64,000 bases of DNA from positions 1,781,501 to 1,845,500 of the forward strand of contig NZ_CABEHV010000004.1 in the NCBI RefSeq assembly GCF_901542415.1. The letters are read 5' to 3'. Both the position numbers and the translations under genes were made by a program. Below the pieces are notes generated by a model. It had not been told where the DNA came from. It saw only the letters and a program-made list of their open reading frames with translations, and did no database searches. The stretch is from Streptococcus mitis. Its GTDB lineage: Bacteria > Bacillota > Bacilli > Lactobacillales > Streptococcaceae. This document shows, piece by piece, positions 27,587-38,725 of the stretch (its first letter is position 1; each line of letters starts with the position of its first letter).

Positions 27587-28648
27587 TTAAAATCCAGTTA
27601 CGGTAATCCCCAGCAGGCGGACACCTTTTTCTTTCTCGTCCAACTCTTCATAGAGTTGCCGGGCTATTTGGCTGATCTGACTAGCATCCTGCGTTTTTTG
27701 ATCCAGACTTTTTCGTTTAGTCAGAGTTGAAAAGTCTTCGTAGCGGATTTTTAGAATGACAATTTTTCCAGCTTTTTCTTGTTGATTGAGATTGAGAGCG
27801 ACTCTTTCTGATAGGAGAGTCAGCTCTTTTTTGATGTCTTCCTCGGCACGGAGAATTTTTCCATAGGTTTTCTCTTTCCCGATTGATTTACGGATACGAT
27901 TGGACTTGACCGGGGAATTGTGGATACCACGAGCCTTTCGATACAGGTCATAGCCCAGTCTACCAAAACGGTCTATTAGGATCACTTCAGGAACTTCAAG
28001 TAGATCAGCGCCAGTAAAAACTCCCATTTGATGAAGTCTTTCCACCGTCTTTTTTCCTACTCCATGAAACTTGGAAATATCCATTTGTTTGAGGAAATCC
28101 TCAGCCTGGTCAGGTAGAATCACTGTTAGACCATGTGGCTTTTGATAATCGCTGGCCATTTTAGCTAAGAATTTGTTGTAGGAAACGCCTGCAGAAGCAG
28201 TCAAATGGAGTTCTTGCCAGATATCCTCTTGAATGAGGCGAGCGATTTTGACCGCTGACTTGATACCGAGTTTATTTTCTGTCACATCCAAATAGGCTTC
28301 GTCAATACTCATAGGCTCAATCAAATCTGTATAGCGCTTAAAAATAGCTCGAATCTGGAGCCCCACAGATTTGTATTTCTCATAATTCCCTGAGATAAAG
28401 ACAGCCTGAGGACAACGTTCATAGGCTTCCTTGGAACTCATGGCAGAATGGACACCAAAAGCTCGTGCCTCATAGCTACAAGTGGAAACGACACCACGCC
28501 CACCTGTTTGCCGAGGGTCACTGCCGATAATGACAGGTTTTCCTCTGAGTTTAGGATTATCTCTGATTTCCACTGCAGCAAAAAAGGCATCCATGTCAAT
28601 ATGGATGATTTTCCTTGACAAATCATTTAATAAAGGAAAAATCAACAT
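27587..28648 (-). CDS. dinB: DNA polymerase IV (Y family)
   Basis: 353 codons. Catalytic motifs [15 protein letters not shown] and [14 protein letters not shown] are intact; helix-hairpin-helix region [11 protein letters not shown]-terminal little-finger domain. Error-prone translesion polymerase. Transcribed towards uppP. Full length for the family. A broken relative of another Y-family polymerase (UmuC type) lies at 53294. Confidence 0.96.
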   Translation of the reverse strand: MLIFPLLNDLSRKIIHIDMDAFFAAVEIRDNPKLRGKPVIIGSDPRQTGGRGVVSTCSYEARAFGVHSAMSSKEAYERCPQAVFISGNYEKYKSVGLQIRAIFKRYTDLIEPMSIDEAYLDVTENKLGIKSAVKIARLIQEDIWQELHLTASAGVSYNKFLAKMASDYQKPHGLTVILPDQAEDFLKQMDISKFHGVGKKTVERLHQMGVFTGADLLEVPEVILIDRFGRLGYDLYRKARGIHNSPVKSNRIRKSIGKEKTYGKILRAEEDIKKELTLLSERVALNLNQQEKAGKIVILKIRYEDFSTLTKRKSLDQKTQDASQISQIARQLYEELDEKEKGVRLLGITVTGF

Positions 28649-28804
28649 GTCTAGCCCCCCCTTTTTTACCGCTTATTTTCTTTTATTATACCCTTTTTTC
28701 TGAAAAAAAGAAAAAAGGACTTTATTTTTTCAAAAATATAATACAGTTTGGGGTAAAATATAGACTGTTTTAGAAAAGAAAGTGTAAAAATAGGGATTTT
28801 CCAC

Positions 28805-28834
28805 TTGTTGAAATCGGTTACTGTGTGTTATACT
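28805..28834 (+). promoter_or_regulatory. pflB promoter with a consensus cre site
   Basis: TTGAAATCGGTTACT at 28808-28822 fits the CcpA cre consensus WTGNAANCGNWNNCW at every defined position. It overlaps the -35 (TTGTTG, 28805-28810; 18-bp spacer; TATACT 28829-28834). CcpA would therefore compete with polymerase or modulate it according to sugar supply. Confidence 0.75.
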
Positions 28835-28889
28835 TGTCTCATGAATGTAACAGATGGTTGTTACTAGAAAGAAAAAAGAGGACATTAAC

Positions 28890-31214
28890 ATGGTTGTTAA
28901 GACAGTTGTTGAAGCACAAGATATTTTTGACAAAGCTTGGGAAGGCTTCAAAGGCGTAGATTGGAAAGAAAAAGCAAGTGTATCACGCTTCGTACAAGCT
29001 AACTACACACCTTATGATGGAGATGAAAGCTTCCTTGCAGGACCAACAGAACGTTCACTTCACATCAAAAAAATTGTAGAAGAAACTAAAGCACACTACG
29101 AAGAAACTCGTTTCCCAATGGACACTCGTCCAACATCTATTGCTGACATTCCAGCAGGATTTATCGATAAAGAAAACGAAGTTATCTTCGGTATCCAAAA
29201 CGATGAACTCTTCAAATTGAACTTCATGCCAAAAGGTGGTATCCGTATGGCTGAAACTACTTTGAAAGAAAATGGATACGAACCAGATCCAGCTGTTCAC
29301 GAAATCTTTACTAAATACGTAACAACAGTTAACGACGGTATCTTCCGTGCTTACACTTCAAACATCCGTCGCGCTCGTCACGCTCACACTGTAACTGGTC
29401 TTCCAGATGCATACTCACGCGGACGTATCATCGGTGTTTACGCACGTCTTGCTCTTTACGGTGCAGACTACTTGATGCAAGAAAAAGTAAACGACTGGAA
29501 TGCAATCGAAGAAATCGATGAAGAAACAATCCGTCTTCGTGAAGAAGTCAACCTTCAATACCAAGCATTGCAACAAGTTGTTCGCTTGGGTGACCTTTAC
29601 GGAGTTGATGTTCGCAAACCAGCTATGAACGTTAAAGAAGCTATCCAATGGGTTAACATCGCCTTCATGTCTGTCTGCCGTGTTATCAACGGGGCTGCTA
29701 CATCTCTAGGTCGTGTGCCAATCGTATTGGACATCTTTGCAGAACGTGACCTTGCTCGTGGTACATTTACTGAATCAGAAATCCAAGAATTCGTTGATGA
29801 TTTCGTTATGAAACTTCGTACAGTTAAATTTGCTCGTACAAAAGCTTACGACCAATTGTACTCAGGTGACCCAACTTTCATCACAACTTCTATGGCTGGT
29901 ATGGGTAACGACGGTCGTCACCGTGTTACTAAGATGGACTACCGTTTCTTGAACACTCTTGACAACATCGGTAACTCTCCAGAACCAAACTTGACAGTTC
30001 TTTGGACTGATAAATTGCCATACAACTTCCGTCGCTACTGTATGCACATGAGCCACAAACACTCTTCTATCCAATACGAAGGTGTAACAACAATGGCTAA
30101 AGACGGATATGGTGAAATGAGCTGTATCTCATGCTGTGTGTCTCCACTTGACCCAGAAAATGAAGAGCAACGCCACAACATCCAGTACTTCGGTGCGCGT
30201 GTAAACGTATTGAAAGCCCTTCTTACTGGTTTGAACGGTGGTTACGACGATGTTCACAAAGACTACAAAGTATTTGACATCGAACCAATCCGTGATGAAG
30301 TTCTTGAATTTGAATCAGTTAAAGCTAACTTTGAAAAATCTCTTGACTGGTTGACTGACACTTACGTAGATGCTTTGAATATCATCCACTACATGACTGA
30401 TAAGTACAACTACGAAGCTGTTCAAATGGCCTTCTTGCCAACTAAACAACGTGCTAACATGGGATTTGGTATCTGTGGATTTGCTAACACTGTTGATACA
30501 TTGTCAGCTATTAAATACGCTACAGTTAAACCAATCCGTGACGAAAATGGCTACATCTACGATTACGAAACAATCGGTGAATACCCACGTTGGGGTGAAG
30601 ATGACCCACGTTCAAACGAATTGGCAGAATGGTTGATCGAAGCTTACACAACTCGTCTACGTAGCCACAAACTTTACAAAGACGCAGAAGCTACAGTTTC
30701 ACTTTTGACAATCACATCTAACGTTGCTTACTCTAAACAAACTGGTAACTCACCAGTTCACAAAGGTGTGTACCTCAACGAAGATGGTTCTGTGAACTTG
30801 TCTAAACTTGAATTCTTCTCACCAGGTGCTAACCCATCTAACAAAGCTAAAGGTGGATGGTTGCAAAACTTGAACTCACTTTCTAGCCTTGACTTTAGTT
30901 ATGCAGCTGATGGTATCTCATTGACTACACAAGTATCACCTCGCGCTCTTGGTAAGACTCGTGACGAACAAGTTGATAACTTGGTAACAATCCTTGATGG
31001 TTACTTCGAAAATGGTGGACAACACGTTAACTTGAACGTTATGGACTTGAACGATGTTTACGAAAAGATCATGTCAGGTGAAGATGTTATCGTACGTATC
31101 TCTGGATACTGTGTAAACACTAAATACCTCACTCCAGAACAAAAAACTGAATTGACACAACGTGTCTTCCACGAAGTTCTTTCAATGGATGATGCCTTGG
31201 ATGCGTTGAGCTAA
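28890..31214 (+). CDS. pflB: Pyruvate formate-lyase
   Basis: 774 codons from ATG 28890 (GAGG 9 bp upstream; an earlier in-frame ATG at 28854 lacks a ribosome site). Catalytic Cys pair in SCISCCVSP and the glycyl-radical loop VRISGYCVN near the C-terminus. Converts pyruvate and CoA to acetyl-CoA and formate under anaerobiosis, after activation by PflA (not in the window). Strongly biased codons. Terminator at 31242-31275. Confidence 0.98.
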   Translation: MVVKTVVEAQDIFDKAWEGFKGVDWKEKASVSRFVQANYTPYDGDESFLAGPTERSLHIKKIVEETKAHYEETRFPMDTRPTSIADIPAGFIDKENEVIFGIQNDELFKLNFMPKGGIRMAETTLKENGYEPDPAVHEIFTKYVTTVNDGIFRAYTSNIRRARHAHTVTGLPDAYSRGRIIGVYARLALYGADYLMQEKVNDWNAIEEIDEETIRLREEVNLQYQALQQVVRLGDLYGVDVRKPAMNVKEAIQWVNIAFMSVCRVINGAATSLGRVPIVLDIFAERDLARGTFTESEIQEFVDDFVMKLRTVKFARTKAYDQLYSGDPTFITTSMAGMGNDGRHRVTKMDYRFLNTLDNIGNSPEPNLTVLWTDKLPYNFRRYCMHMSHKHSSIQYEGVTTMAKDGYGEMSCISCCVSPLDPENEEQRHNIQYFGARVNVLKALLTGLNGGYDDVHKDYKVFDIEPIRDEVLEFESVKANFEKSLDWLTDTYVDALNIIHYMTDKYNYEAVQMAFLPTKQRANMGFGICGFANTVDTLSAIKYATVKPIRDENGYIYDYETIGEYPRWGEDDPRSNELAEWLIEAYTTRLRSHKLYKDAEATVSLLTITSNVAYSKQTGNSPVHKGVYLNEDGSVNLSKLEFFSPGANPSNKAKGGWLQNLNSLSSLDFSYAADGISLTTQVSPRALGKTRDEQVDNLVTILDGYFENGGQHVNLNVMDLNDVYEKIMSGEDVIVRISGYCVNTKYLTPEQKTELTQRVFHEVLSMDDALDALS

Positions 31215-31241
31215 TCAAGTTCTTGAATAATGAAATAAGGA

Positions 31242-31275
31242 ACCCTCGGTCAGTTGACTGAGGGTTGTTTTTGGG
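31242..31275 (+). terminator. pflB terminator
   Basis: AACCCTCGGTCA and TGACTGAGGGTT form a long stem over a short loop, followed by GTTTTTG. Confidence 0.85.
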
Positions 31276-31291
31276 GATATTAAATTCCTTA

Positions 31292-31428
31292 ATACTCTTC
31301 GAACCACGTCAGCTTTATCTGCAACCTCAAAGCACCGCTTTGAGGTTGTAGATAAGACTGACAAAGTCAGTCACACATATACGGCAAGGCGAAGCTGACG
31401 TGGTTTGAATTTTATTTTCGAAGAGTAC
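31292..31428. repeat. BOX element of unusual A-B-A' type (palindromic)
   Basis: Both ends are boxA in opposite orientation: ATACTCTTCGAACCACGTCA at the left and GCTGACGTGGTTTGAA ... TTCGAAGAGTA at the right; no boxC. The centre is a long stem (AACCTCAAAGC / GCTTTGAGGTT). The whole unit can fold on itself. It lies between the pflB terminator and the trkH stop, in a convergent gap. Confidence 0.75.
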
Positions 31429-31476
31429 TAAAATAAAAATACCACACTTTGTAGGTTTACAAGGTATGGTTGTATT

Positions 31477-32916
31477 TTATCTCTTAGACCAAGTCCTCTT
31501 CATAAAGAGAAGTAGGATTGGGTATATCTCCAAGCGCCCTGCAATCATTGCAAAGGAGAGGAGAATTTTTGAGATAGGACTAAAGATTGAGAAACTAGAA
31601 GTGGTTCCTAGGATAGGCCCAATATTATTGAAACAGCTAAAGACAGCGCTGGTCACAACCAGAAAATCATTGCTATCTAGGCTGACAATAAAGATAAGCG
31701 CTAGCAAAATCATAGAATAGATGACAAAGTACTTGAGAATCTTATGCTGGGTATCTTTGTCAATCACCGTTTTATTCACATGGAGGGTCAAAACACGGTG
31801 GGGCGATAGGATTGACAAAATCTGATTTTTAGCAATTTTTGAAAGGATGAGGCCTCGAATAACCTTGAGTCCACCTGCGGTTGAACCAGCAGAACCACCG
31901 ATTCCCATAAGGAAGAGAAGGATAAACTGGGAGAAGAGGGGCCAGTTGGTAATATCTCCGTAACCAAAACCAGTCGTCGTAATGATATTGGAAACCTGGA
32001 AGAAGGCCATTTCAAAACTCTTTGAAAATCCTGGATAGAGATAGAGGGTATTGAGGCTAATCAAGCCTGTAGAAACCAGTACAATGACCAAGTAAGCTCG
32101 AAGTTCTTCATCTCCAAAGAAGGCTTTGACACGACGGAGCATAAGGTAGTAGTAGAGATTGAAATTTACCCCAAAAACCAAAACTCCTATACTAACCAGA
32201 TAGGTAATCAGTGAGCTACCATAGTGGGCGATTCCATCGTTATAGACGGTAAAGCCTCCTGTACCTGCTGTCCCCATGGCAATGACAAAACTATCAAATA
32301 GGGGCATGCCAGCCAGATAATAGATGATGACAAAGAGGGAGAAGAGAGCTAGATAAAGGAGATAGAGAATCTGGGCAGTATTTTTGAGTTTGGATACAAC
32401 CTTACCAAAGACGGGTCCAGGAACCTCAGCCTTCATCACTTCTAGGTGACTATTCTTGGCATTATCCATAATAGCAAGTGCAAAAACAAGCACTCCCATC
32501 CCTCCAATCAAGTGGGTAAAACTTCGCCAGAAGAGGAGGGAACGACTGAGGACCGAAACGTCGTTCAGAATAGTTGCTCCAGTAGTTGTAAAGCCAGAAC
32601 TGATTTCAAAAAAGGCATCGATAACGCTGGGAATTTGCCCAGCAAAGACAAAGGGGAGACCGCCAAAGAAAGACCAGAGAATCCAACAGAGGGCAACAAT
32701 TAAGATTCCCTCCTTGGCATAAATCCGTTGATTTTTTGGCTTCTGCAAGCTCCCTGAACCGCCTAACAATACGAGAATCCCTATGGTTGAAAAGAGGGCT
32801 GTAAAGACTTGGCTCGATTCATGGTAATAGATAGCGACAGACACAGGAACCAAAAGAAGAACAGCTTCAATCAAAAGTAATTTTGAAAGGAGGTAACGAA
32901 TCATACTTTTATTCAT
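31477..32916 (-). CDS. trkH: TrkH/KtrB-type potassium transporter membrane subunit
   Basis: 479 codons, about ten or more membrane segments. Selectivity-filter loops of the four M1-P-M2 repeats are visible: SGFTTTGATIL, GTAGTGGFTVY, ITTTGFGYGD, and the last near FNNIGPIL. Works with the TrkA protein encoded immediately upstream (gap 3 bp). Imports K+ coupled to cation gradients. Confidence 0.93.
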   Translation of the reverse strand: MNKSMIRYLLSKLLLIEAVLLLVPVSVAIYYHESSQVFTALFSTIGILVLLGGSGSLQKPKNQRIYAKEGILIVALCWILWSFFGGLPFVFAGQIPSVIDAFFEISSGFTTTGATILNDVSVLSRSLLFWRSFTHLIGGMGVLVFALAIMDNAKNSHLEVMKAEVPGPVFGKVVSKLKNTAQILYLLYLALFSLFVIIYYLAGMPLFDSFVIAMGTAGTGGFTVYNDGIAHYGSSLITYLVSIGVLVFGVNFNLYYYLMLRRVKAFFGDEELRAYLVIVLVSTGLISLNTLYLYPGFSKSFEMAFFQVSNIITTTGFGYGDITNWPLFSQFILLFLMGIGGSAGSTAGGLKVIRGLILSKIAKNQILSILSPHRVLTLHVNKTVIDKDTQHKILKYFVIYSMILLALIFIVSLDSNDFLVVTSAVFSCFNNIGPILGTTSSFSIFSPISKILLSFAMIAGRLEIYPILLLFMKRTWSKR

Positions 32917-32919
32917 TTC

Positions 32920-34269
32920 TTACCTCGCGATCAAGTCATAAATTTTAGTGATGTTTGGCAACAAAGTTGTTACTAGGAGCTTGTCTCCAACTTCCAACAT
33001 ATCCTCCCCAGTAGGGAAAATAGTTTTTCCCTTTCGAATGATGGCTGCAATAAGAACCCCTTTTTTCAATTTCAGTTGAGAAAGAGGTTTGGCAGTCATT
33101 TTATTGGCTTCCTTGATATGGAATTGCAGAGTCTCGATTTGACCATTGGCTAGATGGTGCATGGCTTGAAGGTCTGAATACTGGGCATTAACCCGACCAC
33201 GAATAAAGTGCATAATCGTATCTACAGCAATGCTTTTAGGTGTGATGATACTTGAAAAATCAGGTGCATTGATAATCTCGAGGAGACTGGTACGATTGAC
33301 CTTGGTGATATTTTTTTGTACACCTACGCTGTCAAGGAACATAGAGGTAATCAGATTTTCCTCATCGACCCCTGTCAGTGTTGCAACGGCATCATAGTTT
33401 TGAGCACTTTCTTCCAGTAGGATATCTTTTGCGGTACCATCTCCTTGAACAATGTAGAGATTTGGAAATTTCTCGCTAAAGAAGCTGGCGATTTCGGGAT
33501 TGATTTCAATGACTTTGGTATCGATACGACTGTCTTTGAGAATGCCTAGTAGATAATAGGCAATTCTACCTGCACCAACGATGAGAAGGCTCTTCACGGC
33601 ACGTGATTTGAAATAATTATGGAAGAGCATCATATCAACACGGTTACCAGTGACAAAGATTCTATCTTTATCCTGTACAGTCATGTCACCGCTTGGAATG
33701 ATAATTTGATGATCCCTCTCTATCGCACATACAATGACATTGCCAAATTTTTTCCGAAAATCAGAAATGGGCATTTGGCAAAGACCACTGGAGGATTTAA
33801 CAGTGAATTCCATCAAGCTGACCCGTCCCCCAAAGAAACGTTCGACAGATAGGGCGTTGGGGAAGTCAATGATATTCGCGATAGCGCGGGCAGCCAAGAG
33901 CTCAGGGTTAACGATAAGAGAAAAACCGAGAATATTCTTTTCCTTGAAATAAGAGTTAGAATATTCAGGGTTCCGCACCCGAACGATGGTCTCTTTAGCT
34001 CCCATTTTTTTGGCTAGAACGGCTGCAATCATGTTCACTTCATCGTATTCAGTCAGGGCGATAAAGATATCACAATCCTGGACACTGGCTTGCTCAAGGA
34101 TGGTAAAATCGGCCCCGTTACCAAGGATACCCATGATATCAAAGCGATTAACAATATGATTGAGGACAGCTTCGTCTTGCTCAATCAGCAAAACATCATG
34201 CTTTTCTGCAACCAAAGAGCGACAGAGGGCAGAACCAACTTTTCCCCCTCCGACAAGGATAATTTTCAT
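32920..34269 (-). CDS. trkA: Trk potassium uptake regulatory protein TrkA
   Basis: 449 codons with two RCK (Rossmann + C) units: MKIILVGGGKVGSALCRSLV at the start and SLLIVGAGRIAYYLLGILK in the middle, each with a downstream acidic residue for NAD binding and a TrkA-C domain. Cytoplasmic gating subunit of the TrkH channel. First gene of the leftward trkA-trkH operon. Confidence 0.95.
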   Translation of the reverse strand: MKIILVGGGKVGSALCRSLVAEKHDVLLIEQDEAVLNHIVNRFDIMGILGNGADFTILEQASVQDCDIFIALTEYDEVNMIAAVLAKKMGAKETIVRVRNPEYSNSYFKEKNILGFSLIVNPELLAARAIANIIDFPNALSVERFFGGRVSLMEFTVKSSSGLCQMPISDFRKKFGNVIVCAIERDHQIIIPSGDMTVQDKDRIFVTGNRVDMMLFHNYFKSRAVKSLLIVGAGRIAYYLLGILKDSRIDTKVIEINPEIASFFSEKFPNLYIVQGDGTAKDILLEESAQNYDAVATLTGVDEENLITSMFLDSVGVQKNITKVNRTSLLEIINAPDFSSIITPKSIAVDTIMHFIRGRVNAQYSDLQAMHHLANGQIETLQFHIKEANKMTAKPLSQLKLKKGVLIAAIIRKGKTIFPTGEDMLEVGDKLLVTTLLPNITKIYDLIAR

Positions 34270-34457
34270 AATAAAACCTACTTTTTCATGATGTAACTAT
34301 CATACCTTTTTTCAAGAAAAAATGCACCTACTAGCTAATCACCAGAGTTTTTAGTAGGAAATTTGCTATAAGGTAAAACTATACCCTAAGCAATTGAAAT
34401 AGCTATTAGCGACTTTCTCTGAAATATGGTATGATAAAGGGTGTATAAGGAGATAAA

Positions 34458-35306
34458 ATGAATAATAATTTACTGGTATTACAATCAGACTTTGGTCTGG
34501 TAGATGGTGCGGTATCGGCTATGATTGGAGTGGCTTTAGAAGAATCTCCAACCTTAAAAATTCATCACTTGACGCACGATATTACGCCTTATAATATTTT
34601 TGAGGGGAGTTATCGTCTCTTTCAGACGGTGGATTACTGGCCTGAGGGAACGACTTTTGTATCGGTTGTCGATCCAGGTGTCGGCTCGAAACGTAAGAGT
34701 GTAGTTGCCAAGACTGCAAAAAATCAATACATTGTCACGCCAGATAATGGGACGCTTTCTTTTATCAAGAAACACGTTGGCATTGTAGCTATTCGTGAGA
34801 TTTCTGAAGTGGCCAATAGACGTCAAAATACAGAGCATTCTTATACCTTCCACGGTCGTGATGTCTATGCCTATACTGGTGCTAAACTGGCCAGTGGTCA
34901 CATTTCTTTTGAGGAAGTGGGACCAGAGCTCAGTGTGGATCAGATTGTGGAGCTTCCAGTCGTAGAGACCATCATTGAAGACCATTTGGTGAAGGGAGCT
35001 ATTGATATTCTGGATGTGCGTTTCGGCTCGCTTTGGACCTCTATCACACGAGAAGAGTTTTACAAGCTGGGACCAGCATTCGGTGACCGTTTTGAGGTGA
35101 CTATCTATCATGCAGATATGCTGGTCTATCAAAATCAGGTTGTTTATGGCAAATCATTTGCAGATGTGAGAATTGGGCAACCCATCCTTTACATCAACTC
35201 TCTCTATCGTTTAGGTCTGGCTATCAACCAAGGTTCCTTTGCCAAGGCCTATAATGTGGGTGTCGGTTCATCTTGGACCATTGAAATAAAGAAAATAGAA
35301 TCATAA
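34458..35306 (+). CDS. SAM hydroxide adenosyltransferase (DUF62 family)
   Basis: 282 codons. DUF62/fluorinase-like features: N-terminal LQSDFGLVDGAVSAMIGVAL, VVDPGVGS and the TFHGRDVYAYTGAKLASG stretch. Members hydrolyse S-adenosylmethionine to adenosine and methionine. It is 15 bp upstream of an ECF transporter S-component gene; the functional tie is not obvious. AAGGAG ribosome site. Confidence 0.9.
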   Translation: MNNNLLVLQSDFGLVDGAVSAMIGVALEESPTLKIHHLTHDITPYNIFEGSYRLFQTVDYWPEGTTFVSVVDPGVGSKRKSVVAKTAKNQYIVTPDNGTLSFIKKHVGIVAIREISEVANRRQNTEHSYTFHGRDVYAYTGAKLASGHISFEEVGPELSVDQIVELPVVETIIEDHLVKGAIDILDVRFGSLWTSITREEFYKLGPAFGDRFEVTIYHADMLVYQNQVVYGKSFADVRIGQPILYINSLYRLGLAINQGSFAKAYNVGVGSSWTIEIKKIES

Positions 35307-35321
35307 AATAGGAGAATATAG

Positions 35322-35867
35322 ATGAAAAATCAATCAATTAAACAAGTTGTTGCTATCGGTGTTGGAGCTGCGCTCTTTGTTGTCATCGGGATGATCAGTA
35401 TTCCAACGCCTGTTCCAAATACAAGCATCCAGCTTCAGTATGCGGTACAGAGCCTCTTGTCTATTATTTTTGGCCCTCTAGTGGGACTACTTGTTGGTTT
35501 AATTGGGCATGCGGTGAAGGACTCTCTTGCTGGCTACGGTCTATGGTGGACTTGGATTATTGCTAGTGGTCTCTTTGGTCTAGCTGTAGGTCTCTTTAGA
35601 AAATACATTCGAGTAACACAGGGTGTTTTTGAGTTGAAGGATATTGTCTTCTTTAACCTCATTCAGATTGTTGCAAATGCTCTTGTTTGGGGTGTCTGGG
35701 CACCACTTGGAGATGTTGTGATTTATCAAGAAGCGGCAGAAAAAGTATTTGCCCAAGGGATTGTTGCGGGAATTGCTAATGCTGTAACTGTAGCTATCGC
35801 AGGTACCCTTCTCTTGCTAGCTTATTCACGTACGCAGACTCGTTCAGGAAGTTTGAAAAAGGATTAA
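35322..35867 (+). CDS. ECF transporter S-component, UPF0397 family
   Basis: 181 codons, five to six membrane helices, with [30 protein letters not shown] typical of UPF0397 proteins. Substrate-binding subunit of an energy-coupling-factor importer. The ATPase and T subunits are encoded directly downstream, so this is a dedicated (group I-like) system. Substrate unknown; a vitamin or its precursor is likely. Confidence 0.88.
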   Translation: MKNQSIKQVVAIGVGAALFVVIGMISIPTPVPNTSIQLQYAVQSLLSIIFGPLVGLLVGLIGHAVKDSLAGYGLWWTWIIASGLFGLAVGLFRKYIRVTQGVFELKDIVFFNLIQIVANALVWGVWAPLGDVVIYQEAAEKVFAQGIVAGIANAVTVAIAGTLLLLAYSRTQTRSGSLKKD

Positions 35868-36035
35868 CATAAAGGAAAAGGCTGGGCAACCGGTCTTTTT
35901 CGATGTTTATAGACTAGTCGGGTAAGCAATTTAGGCTAGGAATCTTGTTGGCGCTAAGTTTTTAATAGAAGAGTCTGCAAGAAGGGTTCGATTTATGATA
36001 AAATAGAAGTCTAAGAAGCGAATGAAGAGAGTAAG

Positions 36036-37718
36036 ATGAAAGAAGCTATAATTGAGTGGAAGGATTTCTCTTTCCAGTATGAAACGCAACAAGAACCAAC
36101 CTTGCAAGGGGTGGATTTGACTATTTATAAGGGAGAGAAAGTCTTAATTGTTGGGCCATCTGGCTCAGGCAAGTCTACCTTGGGTCAGTGTTTGAATGGA
36201 ATTATTCCCAATATTTACAAGGGTCAGATGTCTGGAGAATTTTTGATCAAGGGGCAAGCGGCCTTTGATATGAGTATCTATGATAAATCTCATCTGGTTA
36301 GCACGGTTTTGCAGGATACAGATGGGCAGTTTATCGGCTTATCTGTGGCAGAGGATTTGGCTTTTGCTCTAGAAAATGATGTAACAAGTCTAGAAGAGAT
36401 GAAAAGCCGTGTTCATAAATGGGCTGAAAAGCTGGACCTTCTCCCTTTATTGGCTCAGCGGCCTCAGGATTTGTCAGGTGGACAAAAGCAGCGAGTCAGT
36501 CTGGCTGGTGTCTTGATTGATGAGAGTCCGATTCTCTTGTTTGATGAGCCACTCGCCAATCTGGATCCCAAGTCAGGTCAGGATATTATCGAATTGATTG
36601 ATCAAATTCATACGGAAGAGGAAACTACGACACTGATTATTGAGCACCGTTTGGAGGATGTTCTACATCGCCCTGTGGATCGGATTGTCTTGATAAACGA
36701 TGGTCGTATCCTCTTTAATGGTATCCCTGACCAACTACTGGCGACTGATTTATTGACACAAAATGGAATTCGGGAACCCCTTTATCTAACCACTCTCCGT
36801 CAATTAGGTGTGGATTTAGACAAGGAAGAACAGTTAGCAAATTTGGACAACTTGTCTATCTCAAAAGGCCAGGTTCAGTTGCAGACTGAATTGGTAAAAG
36901 AAACCGTAGAATTGCAGTCACTCTTTAAATTAGAGGACGTGTCCTTTTCTTATGATGATAGACCGATTTTAAAATCTCTTCATCTGGATATTAAAAAGGG
37001 TGAAAAGATTGCCATTGTCGGAAAAAATGGAGCAGGGAAATCAACCCTAGCCAAGGCCTTAAGTAGCTTTATTCAGACTGAAGGCCGCTATCTTTGGGAA
37101 GAGCAGGATATAAAAGGAGATTCGGTAGCAGAACGGGCGGAACGAGTAGGCTATGTGCTGCAAAATCCTAATCAAATGATTTCAACCAATATGATTTTTG
37201 ATGAGGTGGCTCTGGGACTTCGTTTGCGAGGTGTGGACGAGCAGGAAATTGAAACGAGAGTCTATGAAACTTTGAAAATCTGTGGTCTCTATGAATTCCG
37301 TAATTGGCCTATTTCTGCCCTGTCATTTGGTCAGAAAAAACGTGTGGCTATTGCATCGATTTTGGTCTTAGGAGCTGAAATTATCCTCTTAGATGAACCG
37401 ACAGCGGGTCAAGACCAGAAGAATTATACTGAGATTATGGAATTTCTCGAAGAGTTGCATCAAAAAGGGCATACTATTGTCATGATTACCCATGATATGC
37501 AATTGATGCTGGATTATTCAGACCGGGCCCTTGTCATGGTGGATGGGGAATTGATTGCCGATACTGATCCAGCTAGTCTGTTGAGCAATCCTGAGCTGTT
37601 AGTAAAAGCCAACCTAAAAGAAACTTCAATCTTCAACTTGGCCAAGAAACTAGATGTGGATCCACTTGCTTTAACGGCATTTTACAAAGAAAGGAGAGAA
37701 GGATGCAAGCTAAATTAA
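36036..37718 (+). CDS. ECF transporter duplicated ATPase (EcfA-type fusion)
   Basis: 560 codons containing two ABC ATPase domains in tandem: Walker [14 protein letters not shown] and [13 protein letters not shown]; signatures [13 protein letters not shown] and [13 protein letters not shown] (altered second residue); Walker [13 protein letters not shown] and [12 protein letters not shown]. It replaces the usual pair of separate ATPases. The end overlaps the T-component gene by 16 bp. Confidence 0.93.
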   Translation: MKEAIIEWKDFSFQYETQQEPTLQGVDLTIYKGEKVLIVGPSGSGKSTLGQCLNGIIPNIYKGQMSGEFLIKGQAAFDMSIYDKSHLVSTVLQDTDGQFIGLSVAEDLAFALENDVTSLEEMKSRVHKWAEKLDLLPLLAQRPQDLSGGQKQRVSLAGVLIDESPILLFDEPLANLDPKSGQDIIELIDQIHTEEETTTLIIEHRLEDVLHRPVDRIVLINDGRILFNGIPDQLLATDLLTQNGIREPLYLTTLRQLGVDLDKEEQLANLDNLSISKGQVQLQTELVKETVELQSLFKLEDVSFSYDDRPILKSLHLDIKKGEKIAIVGKNGAGKSTLAKALSSFIQTEGRYLWEEQDIKGDSVAERAERVGYVLQNPNQMISTNMIFDEVALGLRLRGVDEQEIETRVYETLKICGLYEFRNWPISALSFGQKKRVAIASILVLGAEIILLDEPTAGQDQKNYTEIMEFLEELHQKGHTIVMITHDMQLMLDYSDRALVMVDGELIADTDPASLLSNPELLVKANLKETSIFNLAKKLDVDPLALTAFYKERREGCKLN

Positions 37719-38533
37719 TCGGTTACCAGCATAGAGATACTGTGATTCATCGCTTGTCAGGAGCTGGGAAACTCCTCTTTTTCATACTCGTGTCATTGGC
37801 GGCTATGATTAGCTATGATACCAGACTGCTTGTTCTGATTGCCATCTTTTCGGTCTTTCTCCTCTATTTGTCAGAAATCCGTTTTAAAGATGTTTCCTTT
37901 GTAGCCGTTTTTGCGACGGTATTTGCCGTTTTAAACGTTTTGATGGTCTATCTCTTTTCTCCCGAGTATGGGGTTGGACTTTACGGAGAGAGAAGTGTGA
38001 TTTGGCAGGGAATCGGTGCATACACTCTGACCAGTCAAGAGCTCTTTTATCTGCTAAATTTGGCTATTAAGTACCTTTGCACCATTCCTCTGGCTATTAT
38101 CTTTTTGATGACAACCCACCCTAGTCAGTTTGCTTCCAGTTTAAATCAAATTGGTGTGCCCTATAAGATTGCCTATTCTGTCAGCCTGACCTTGCGCTAT
38201 ATTCCAGATTTGCAGGAAGAATTCTTTACTATCAAGATGTCTCAGGAGGCGCGTGGGATGGAATTATCCAAGAAAGCTTCTCTTATGCAACGAATCAAAG
38301 GCAATCTGCGCATTATCACTCCCTTGATTTTTAGCTCGCTAGAACGCATTGATACCATTGCGACCGCCATGGAACTTCGCCGCTTTGGGAAAGAGAGAAA
38401 ACGCACTTGGTATAGTTATCAGGCCTTGAAAAAAGGAGATTATATTACCTTGCTCTTGGCAGCTGTATTTTTAGTAGCTAGTTTACTACTTATCTTGCAG
38501 AATCACGGACGATTTTACAACCCTTGGAAATAG
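37703..38533 (+). CDS. ECF transporter T-component (EcfT)
   Basis: 276 codons, five or six helices, with the coupling-helix motifs SQEARGMEL and [14 protein letters not shown] (Ala-Arg-Gly type) that dock on the two ATPase domains. Scaffold of the importer formed with the two upstream gene products. Confidence 0.93.
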   Translation: MQAKLIGYQHRDTVIHRLSGAGKLLFFILVSLAAMISYDTRLLVLIAIFSVFLLYLSEIRFKDVSFVAVFATVFAVLNVLMVYLFSPEYGVGLYGERSVIWQGIGAYTLTSQELFYLLNLAIKYLCTIPLAIIFLMTTHPSQFASSLNQIGVPYKIAYSVSLTLRYIPDLQEEFFTIKMSQEARGMELSKKASLMQRIKGNLRIITPLIFSSLERIDTIATAMELRRFGKERKRTWYSYQALKKGDYITLLLAAVFLVASLLLILQNHGRFYNPWK

Positions 38534-38566
38534 CTTGAAAAAATTGAAAAAATCAAGTCGTTTCTA

Positions 38567-38702
38567 TTGACAATGATTCTGAAAGTGTTATACTAAGAAA
38601 GTAGTTTCGCTGATTTACTTCAAACCTGTTGTGAGGTAAGTTAACGATGCCTTAACCACGCTGTTTGCTGAGCTTGACTCCGGGCAGTGTGGCTATTTTT
38701 TT
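38567..38702 (+). ncRNA. Terminated leader or small RNA upstream of trmL
   Basis: TTGACA (38567-38572), 16 bp, TATACT (38589-38594) would start an RNA near 38601. About 100 nt later CCACGCTG (38656-38663) pairs with CAGTGTGG (38685-38692), followed by TATTTTTTT: a Rho-independent terminator only 24 bp before the trmL ATG. An upstream GGTAAG/CTTAACC pairing could compete with it. Either a small RNA or an attenuator; class not recognised. Confidence 0.6.
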
Positions 38703-38725
38703 GCAATGGTGAAAGGAAGCAAGTC

